The notes beneath the pieces were generated by a model. It made no database searches, was not told the origin of the DNA, and worked only from the letters and a program-made list of their open reading frames with translations. A stretch of 64,000 bases of DNA from Helianthus annuus. Taxonomy: Eukaryota; Streptophyta; Magnoliopsida; Asterales; Asteraceae. The stretch spans positions 160,005,097 to 160,069,096 of the forward strand of contig NC_035437.2 in assembly GCF_002127325.2 (NCBI RefSeq), read 5' to 3'. Of the stretch, positions 57,569-64,000 are shown one piece after another; within the stretch, counting starts at the first letter, position 1; each line of letters starts with the position of its first letter. Made by a program: the position numbers and the translations under genes.

Positions 57569-59102
57569 TATTGGTTGGCGTTTTGACGACCATGAGATTA
57601 AATTGTCACCCATATAGACACAATATCCGGACATGGAGCAACGAGTGTCCGGACATCCTCCCCAGTCAGCGTGAGTATAGGATAAAAGTGAGGTAGACAC
57701 TGTTGGGGAGATGGTGGCGTCGCAGTCGATTGTCCCTTTGATATGTCTCAAAATTCGCTTAAGAGCATTCATATGAGAGGTGCGTGGTGCATGCATGTGC
57801 ATGCACACCTTTTGGAAGAAATAAGTTTATATCAAGGCGAGTGAATGTGAGATATTAGAGAGCACCCGCTAATTGACGATATTCGATGCCATCCGACAGA
57901 AGAGTGACATCAGTTGAGCTAAGTTTGTTTTTGTATCAACATGTGTGATAGTAGGTGCATGTTTTCATCTTTGCTCTATCAAGTATTTCAGTTGCATAAG
58001 TATGATGAGACAAAAAAAAGCGTTGCAATGGCGGGTAACGGCGACGCCGAGAAAGTAGCTTAGGTGTCCCAAATCTTTCATGGGAAATTCGGCTAATAAA
58101 GACCTCAAACATAAGCCCGGAGACGGTCCGTTGATGTAACTAAAATTATGTCATCGACATACAGTAGAAGATAGGCTATGTCGACACAAGTTTTGTAAAT
58201 GAATAGGGAGTGATCGGACTTGTTATGTTGAAAATTCATGTGTGAAACATAGTTTGCAAAACGTTGATACCAGGCACGTTGCGTCTACTTTAAGCTGTAT
58301 AATGATTTCTTTAACAAGTAAATATGGTCGTGAAACCTTTTGTCTAAAAAAAAACACATAGGTTGGTGCATGTAGACCATCTCTTGAAGATTGGGATGTA
58401 GAAAGGAGTTTTTTTCACATCGAGTTGGTGAATAGGCTAACCATTTGAAATTGTCGTGGTTAGTACAGTTCGGATTGTAGCGGGGTTCACATCCGAACTA
58501 AAAGTTTCACCATAATTTATACCAAGTTGTTGAGATCTACCATCACATACTAGTCTCTCTTTATACCGTTCCAAGGACTCGTTCGAGTTCTTTTTGTGGT
58601 AAGAAGTCTACATGCTACGAACGATGTTCATGTTTGGATGCCTTGGAACCAAAACCTAAGTCTTATTTTCAATACGGGCACGGTATTCGTCATGCATGTC
58701 TGTATTCCAATCCTTGTTATTAAGAGCATCAAATGGGTTACGTTGAAGAGTAGAAATAGAGGTAGAGCAGTTGAGATTAAGGACTTGTTTGGGTTTGGAA
58801 ATACCAGACATGCTTCGGGTGTGTATGGTGCGTTGAGTATTAGTGGTGGGTGCAATATGCATGGGGTTTTGTGATTGGAAATGAGAGTATAATGGAGTGG
58901 GACTAGGAAGGATTCTACAGTAGATGTAGGAGATAGTGTAGGTAGATCAAAAATAGTTTGTAGGTGAAGTATTAGAAGAATTCGGAAGTCATAGATGTAT
59001 GGGCCGGCTTGTGAGGTTGTTGGGCCTCGTTTATGAGATAGTGTATGGGATGAGTTAGGTGAAGTGAGTGGGCTTTGGGGTTGGGTTATGGCATTAGCTG
59101 AG
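57569..59102 (-). pseudogene. Degenerate Ty1/copia pol (element C0): RT and RNase H
   Basis: Minus-strand fragments line up with copia RT and RNase H: near 58640-58750 a block like the RT entry (DALNNKDWNTDMHDEYRARI), near 58260-58320 the YGLKQAPRAW region, YVDD at 58161-58150, and at 57808-57569 the RNase H start (ADWGGCPDTR, GYCVYMGDNLISWSSKRQ). Many shifts and stops. The frame is cut at 57568 by the G0 LTR; the rest of RNase H should lie left of the window. A different, older lineage than S1. Non-functional. Confidence 0.8.
59098..59102. repeat. L1 target-site duplication, left copy (CTGAG)
   Basis: CTGAG flanks L1 here and at 63548-63552. Confidence 0.8.
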
Positions 59103-59360
59103 TGTAACAACTCTCACTAAAATTAATACTTAGTATGATAATTAATCAATAAGGAAACCCTAAGTGAGACACCCAAGTGATTCTGCATAAACCCTAAAAT
59201 TTTCAGAACAATCGGAATCAGGACCAGGGCCCCTAAAACTCGGGGGGGTATTCCCTACTTGACGATTATCCTCTTAACTCGTTGTCAAAATTAAAATTTT
59301 TGAATTCATCAACTCAGCAGGCCTAGTCCCACGCGTGGCAACCCTATGACCCTTAGGTGT

Positions 59361-59400
59361 CCCTTACGAACCGTAAGGGAATAGTCTTACGGTCCGTAAG
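59361..59400. repeat. Two adjacent palindromes with TTACGG/CCGTAA core
   Basis: CCCTTACG, 3 bases, CGTAAGGG (59361-59379), then CTTACGG, T, CCGTAAG (59386-59400). They lie 17 bp upstream of a TATA box. The core resembles the A1 LTR inverted repeat at 24736. Confidence 0.8.
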
Positions 59401-59416
59401 CATGTCAATTTTGGTG

Positions 59417-59424
59417 TATAAATA
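59417..59424 (+). promoter_or_regulatory. TATA box in L1, first
   Basis: TATAAATA in GGTGTATAAATAACAGG, just downstream of the paired palindromes. Confidence 0.55.
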
Positions 59425-60046
59425 ACAGGCCTTGGGACTTGAAATCAGAAGTTAGGACGACGTAAATTCTCGTTGTATACGTCGAGTTATAGCCGAAATA
59501 GTCTCCAAATCACTAATTTGTATAGCGGGGTGCTGCTACGATGCCGGGTATTAACTCGATCGCTGTTCAATTCTTTTCTTTCCGTCAGCTTTTATTTTTG
59601 TAAATAACGAGTTAACGTCAACCCGCGCGTTGCGGCGGGATATTGATAATGAATGTCTTTAGTTTCAATATATGATATGCGAAAATTAATAAGGGCATGT
59701 TTAGCAAAGCTTTTTGAAACAATTTACTGACTTATTGGCTTTTTGGAGCCAATAAACAATAAGTTTTATGCCTGTGATTTTCTTTTGAAGCATGTTCCAC
59801 GACTTATGGGTCCATTAGTTATAGCTTACTCAATTGTTACGAAATGTTACTTTTAGTGGATGAAACCAATGTTTTCGTAACCGGTCTTACTTACAACTTG
59901 CTTGTTGAGGCGGTGATCAAATGGTACCCAAAAAATATGTGAAAATGCTAAACCACACACACGCATTGGACAGTTAAGTCGTGCATTGCGAAACGTTAAA
60001 TGTGTATTAAGAATAATATTAACTTGAAGATGTATTTCAAATTTTT

Positions 60047-60162
60047 GTGAGAATTAATATCATTAGTTGAAAAGTTAGATATGCTCATCATGATTCATGA
60101 ACTGTGAGAATTGATATGATTAGTTGAAAAGTTAGATATATGCTCATCATGATTCATGACCT
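60047..60162. repeat. 57-bp tandem duplication
   Basis: Two units starting GTGAGAATT(A/G)ATAT at 60047 and 60104, nearly identical. No coding potential. Confidence 0.8.
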
Positions 60163-60329
60163 AAGTTACAATTAAAACTAAATTATACGTTCAAACTAAA
60201 TTATGTAAAATGTTTATTCAACCTAAATCCAATGTTTATTTAACCTACCAAATAAGCTGATAAGGCGATAACATCATAACTGAAATTTGTAATGATACAT
60301 GACAATTTAATTTAGATATGAAAGAAAAT

Positions 60330-60333
<4 letters not shown>

Positions 60334-60374
<41 letters not shown>

Positions 60375-60389
60375 TAATAATAATAATAG
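60334..60389. repeat. (ATA)n microsatellite in L1
   Basis: Trinucleotide ATA run with one short interruption. Confidence 0.9.
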
Positions 60390-60425
60390 GTATTTATTAA
60401 ATGCAAAGTAAAATATTATAACAGC

Positions 60426-60592
60426 CTGATTTATCGTCGTCTTCTGAATCATTAGACCGTTGATCTCTGAATTCATCATCTTCTTGTTCTCCGTTAGAGT
60501 GAATTAGGATTTCTGATTGACGCCCCTTTCTTTTCCCCATGATCGCTGAGACAATTCGATCCATGGCCTGACATTTTTGCCGTTCAAAAAAA
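60426..60592 (+). mobile_element. Poly-A retrocopy with 15-bp target duplication
   Basis: Flanked by identical AAATATTATAACAGC at 60411-60425 and 60593-60607, and ending in a run of A just before the right duplication. That is the signature of target-primed (LINE-type) reverse transcription. The 167-bp body is not recognised; its minus strand has a 55-codon frame starting MDRIVSAIMGKRKG (60564-60397) that may be chance. Confidence 0.7.
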
Positions 60593-60724
60593 AAATATTA
60601 TAACAGCATTTCTATTCTGGTGCAGAGACTTTCAGTTTTCCAAATTCTAACTTTGACAACATTTCATATTCCAAGTCTGGTGCAGACTTTCATTTTCCAA
60701 ATACTAACTTTTCAATTTTCATCT

Positions 60725-61330
60725 CATACCTATAAACAACTACCACCGCTAAAGCCAAAACCACCACCGCCATCTCCCACAACCGCTAACAGATTTTTTT
60801 TTCCGACGAACCCTATCGTTTCGCGTAGACCGTTCAATCACAACCACCCACCATCGTTCACACACATATTCAATCACACAACCCGTGCAACACACTCACA
60901 CACCAATATGTCGAAGTTCAACGGCTCTGTCGCCGGAAATCAACCATACACAACTTAGTTTTGTCACCAGAAAACAAAAAGGCGTGCAAATGGCGTAAGG
61001 GAAATTTGGTGAAGTCGTTTGGTAACTTCCGGTTGGGGTTACCGCAACGAACTGGACATGGATACTTTGTGTGTTATTGTGTGTGGAAGGAACAAAATGA
61101 CAGAGAATTGGTTCTGGTTGTCCCTCGTCAGATCTAATCAATACGCACTGGTGTTTATTTGGGAAAAAATCCTGACAGTCTTTCGTTTGATTATGATGAT
61201 TCAAGTGAGTAATTGTTCATGAATTCGAATGGCATTACTTCATCGATTGATGTTCATGCAATTTCGGTTGCTCGACAGTTTCATCGGATTCAGTTCGGAT
61301 GGTATTATGACGTATATAAAGAAAAATAAA
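60725..61330 (+). pseudogene. Possible captured host-gene fragment
   Basis: A TATA-like CCTATAAACA near 60729, then a stretch of higher GC with short broken frames (e.g. from ATG at 60909, 16 codons, and 61019-61222). In mixed frames parts resemble a plant B3 (REM-type) domain, e.g. VTRKQKGVQMA and SFDYDD, but the match is weak and from memory. It may be a gene piece carried by a transposon inside L1. Confidence 0.2.
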
Positions 61331-62039
61331 ACCGGTTCTCAATAACCGGTGATGTGTGAGTCAAACATCGTGACGTTTCACACAGTGTATGGATTGTCGG
61401 TTGGTTTTTATCCATGTGAAGTTCCAAACGGTGTGTTGCTTTGCACATTGAAATATGTTTTGAGTTGGAAGGGACATGACGCATGGATACATCTGTGAAA
61501 TGGTAACTTATTGTATACGCGATGTTTGTTAAGAGACGTGTATTTTAAATAAAAGGGTACAACTCAAGTTACGCTTTGGTGGCCAAAATTGAAACTTGCA
61601 TAAGTTTGTCTAAATTGAAAGGATGTGAGTAAATTAACAAAAAGGTGTGACTTTTAAACAATTGAGACATAACTCAAGTTACTAATTGTATAAGGGTATA
61701 ATAGCTCGGGATTTTACCCTCTGAATCCCTAAACTCTGCCCGTTATTAGGGTAATAACTCTAAACACTGGTACGATACTCTATCCGATCGATTGAAACTA
61801 TCCGACAGGATGTTTAAGTGCTATCCTTTGTCATTAGTCGTGATTCCGACAGGATGTTTAAGTATCACCCGAACTCGGGGAATACTCTGTCATTCGTTGT
61901 GAATCCGATGGATGTTTAAGTGATTACACTTTATCATTCGTTGTGAGGGTTTTATCTCGTGATTATCGTTAAAGTTGAATTGAGTTAATACACTAATACG
62001 AGTTCCATTGTATCTAGAAATTAGAACTCGTAAGCAAGG

Positions 62040-62385
62040 AGCTGCTAGAGTACTTAATAGCTAAGTAAACTTAATAGTTAAATAAACTTAGCAGCTAAGT
62101 TAGCTGAGTAGATTAATTAATCTATTAATTAAGTTAAGTATGATTAATTAATCAAGATTAATTAAGTTAATCAAGATTAATTAAGATTAATTAAGCTAAG
62201 CAAGATTAATTAAGCTAAGCAAGATTAATTAAGCTAAGTAAGTTATTTAGTTAAATAGATAAGCAAACTTAATAGTTAAGGAAACTTAATAGTTAAGGAA
62301 ACTTAATAGTTAAGGAAACTTACTAGTTAAGAAAACCTAATAGTTAAGGAAACTTAATGGTTAAGGAAACTTCCTAGCTAAGGAA
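62040..62385. repeat. Short-period tandem repeats in L1
   Basis: About 20-bp units (AGATTAATTAAGCTAAGCA) near 62170-62240, then about 18-bp units (AACTTAATAGTTAAGGAA) at about 62268-62375. AT-rich, no ORF. Confidence 0.8.
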
Positions 62386-62395
62386 TAAATCTACC

Positions 62396-62404
62396 TATAA
62401 ATAG
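62396..62404 (+). promoter_or_regulatory. TATA box in L1, second
   Basis: TATAAATAG in ACCTATAAATAGGAAGC, a strong plant core promoter sequence, followed by a pyrimidine-rich stretch (62425-62455) and three ~37-bp repeats containing CCAAAGTGCTATACTTTG. Likely the real LTR promoter. Confidence 0.6.
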
Positions 62405-63547
62405 GAAGCTTAGGATTCATTTTCCTTTGTTCATTTCTTCTATTCTTCTCTCTATACGTTGGTGTTCTAACCAATAATCACCGATGCGATGTTCTGTCCG
62501 ATCGATTCAGGAACCAACTAACAGATGCCAAAGTGCTATACTTTGAGAGTTCGTTAAACGGATGCCAAAGTACTATACTTTGTGATTTCGGTAAACGGAA
62601 TCCAAAGTGCTACACTTTGTGAAATTCGTTAAGGTTCGAATCTCGTGACTACCGTTAAGGTTTGATTTGGGTTTTACACAAATACGTATTCCATTCTGTT
62701 AAACTATATGTTTAACTACCAAGAATACTCCCAACTACACACTTACAATCAAACAAACTATTAAATCATCAGAAGATCCAGAATAATAAAGTGAATGCTT
62801 AAATTTATCGGAAGAAGTAGAATCAAGAAGCTTGTTAACTCAATCCTGCATGCTTATAAAGTGAGTCTTTCTCTTTTTATCAAATATGCTTTACAAAACT
62901 CCAAATTATTTTCAAAGTTATAATTACAGGGATTAAGTCTTTATAATCACCAAATTACAGCTGGTATGTGGGGTTTTGTATACATTACTTGTTAATCCAT
63001 CACCATTGGACAACGAGATAGCCAAGGGGTGATATGACCATAGTCACAGACCCTATTGGACAACGAGATAGCCAATAGGTGGTCGAGTGACAAATACCAT
63101 GGGTAGTTGGTTGACATTGAAACATTGTAATCGCTCTTAATACTGTAAATTATAACTAACTATGATTTTACATAAACAAGAATGATTCACTCAGTATTTC
63201 CCTGCTGACAAAACCTTTTTAAAACGCGTTTCAGGTAATTACAGTAGATTGGAGTAAGGATTGGATCCGGCACTGAAAGACTTCCAGAATTTTTATTAAT
63301 TAAATCAACTTAAGAAATATTGTTTTTGGGTCTATCCCTTATTAAAAGCTACCTTTGTAAAACATGGAATTATTCCATCTATTTAAATAAAATCCGGTGT
63401 TTTCTAAACTCTGATATTTTTCCTAACTCACGGTAAACTCACGGTCCTGATGAAATTTCCGCTGCAATGTTTTCAAAAATAACCACCGGCACCGCTTGGC
63501 TGTTCGCGACTCCCGATTCCGTCCAGGGTGGGTCTGGGGTCGTGACA

Positions 63548-64000
63548 CTGAGTTTCGTAAATGGTTTTATCGGTCCACAATAGAGGGAGTGAGTCAGACA
63601 TTAGAAAATGGTAGGTTTGAGAATTTGGTTGATGAGTTTTAGTAAAAGGAAAAGAGTTTGCGTAAAAATAACATGACGAGAGATGGAGGTATCATAGCAT
63701 TTGCATCCACAAATGGTTAGCTGGATATCCTAGGAAAACACAACGTGGAGAACGTTTTTGTATTTTGTGAATGGAAGTGAATGGGAAACGAGGGTAACAC
63801 AAACAACCAAAGGCGCGTAGATGCGAGTAGGTGGGTGTTCAATGAAATGAATGGAGGTTGGAGTTTGGTTTTGCAAAATTGTATAAGGAGTTATATTACA
63901 AAGGTATGTGGCGTGTTGGAGTGCATGGTGCCAAAATGATTAGGAAAGGAAGAGTGAGCGAGAAGTGTGGGGATAATATTATTACTCGTACATATTTTTC
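63548..64000 (-). pseudogene. Degenerate C0 pol, integrase to linker part
   Basis: Continues C0 on the far side of L1, after the CTGAG duplication. Near 63722-63741 the minus strand encodes VFLGYP, the conserved copia motif after the integrase core. Runs off the window edge. Confidence 0.65.

Larger units (their letters stand above)
59103..63547 (+). mobile_element. L1: solo LTR (with secondary insertions), 4.4 kb
   Basis: Starts TGTAACAACTC, ends GGGTCGTGACA, and has a CTGAG duplication on both sides. No primer site, polypurine tract or pol domain is inside, so it is best read as a solo LTR left by recombination. TATA boxes on the plus strand and a terminal segment typical of gypsy LTR ends give plus orientation. 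The length is inflated by secondary sequence: at least one poly-A retrocopy (60426-60592) and probably a larger insertion around 59625-61720 whose ends I could not fix. Confidence 0.65.

Noticed and set aside
59625..59645. Helitron 3' hairpin (CCCGCGCGTTGCGGCGGG)
   Set aside because: GC hairpin is suggestive, but no CTRR end at the right distance and no matching TC 5' end could be found, so left unassigned.

Overview
This is plant nuclear DNA made almost entirely of nested LTR retrotransposons. I see no intact host gene, no rRNA or tRNA gene, and nothing prokaryotic. The element types (a Ty3/gypsy chromovirus with 3.6-kb LTRs, a Sirevirus-like Ty1/copia with large ORFs after pol, an Athila-like element with a tRNA-Asp primer site) fit a large, repeat-rich angiosperm genome. 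The family make-up reminds me of Asteraceae, but that is recognition, not proof. Names used here: C0 = old degenerate copia; G0 = old gypsy inserted in C0; G1 = younger gypsy chromovirus inserted in G0; S1 = Sirevirus-like copia inserted in the left LTR of G1; A1 = Athila-like non-autonomous element inserted in the gag-protease ORF of G1; L1 = solo LTR inserted in C0. All protein-coding elements are read from the minus strand; L1 looks plus-oriented.

Layout. 1-3564: shredded G0 pol/gag. 3565-35188: complete G1 with 5-bp target duplication ATCAA; its 3' LTR (3565-19963) is split by S1 (5407-18137, duplication ACGAG), its pol is at 19998-23003, its gag-protease ORF is split by A1 (23306-29759, duplication ATTAT), and its 5' LTR is 31585-35188. 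35189-37170: G0 leader, primer site and truncated G0 LTR. 37171-47014 and 47015-56834: two further tandem copies of a ~9.8-kb unit that begins inside G1 integrase and ends inside the G0 LTR. 55483-57568: the one complete G0 5' LTR, ending in C0. 57569-59102 and 63548-64000: degenerate C0 pol, split by L1 (59103-63547, duplication CTGAG), which itself carries a small poly-A retrocopy and a possible gene fragment.

History inferred: C0, then G0, then G1, then a tandem triplication of G1/G0 sequence through a 3-bp microhomology junction. A1, and probably S1, are present in one copy only. By eye the A1 LTRs differ at about 1 site in 1788 bp, the S1 LTRs at about 7 in 740, the two G1 LTRs at roughly 1.3 percent, and the duplicated units at only a few sites per LTR; the triplication and A1 are therefore very recent.

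Most interesting: (i) a complete-looking Pol II promoter inside S1 directly before its post-pol ORF; (ii) a run of a dozen or so stem-loops in the transcribed part of the G1 LTR, one with a paired compensatory change between LTR copies; (iii) the microhomology-mediated tandem triplication whose breakpoint lies in a minisatellite; (iv) A1, with an unrecognised Cys-rich ORF.
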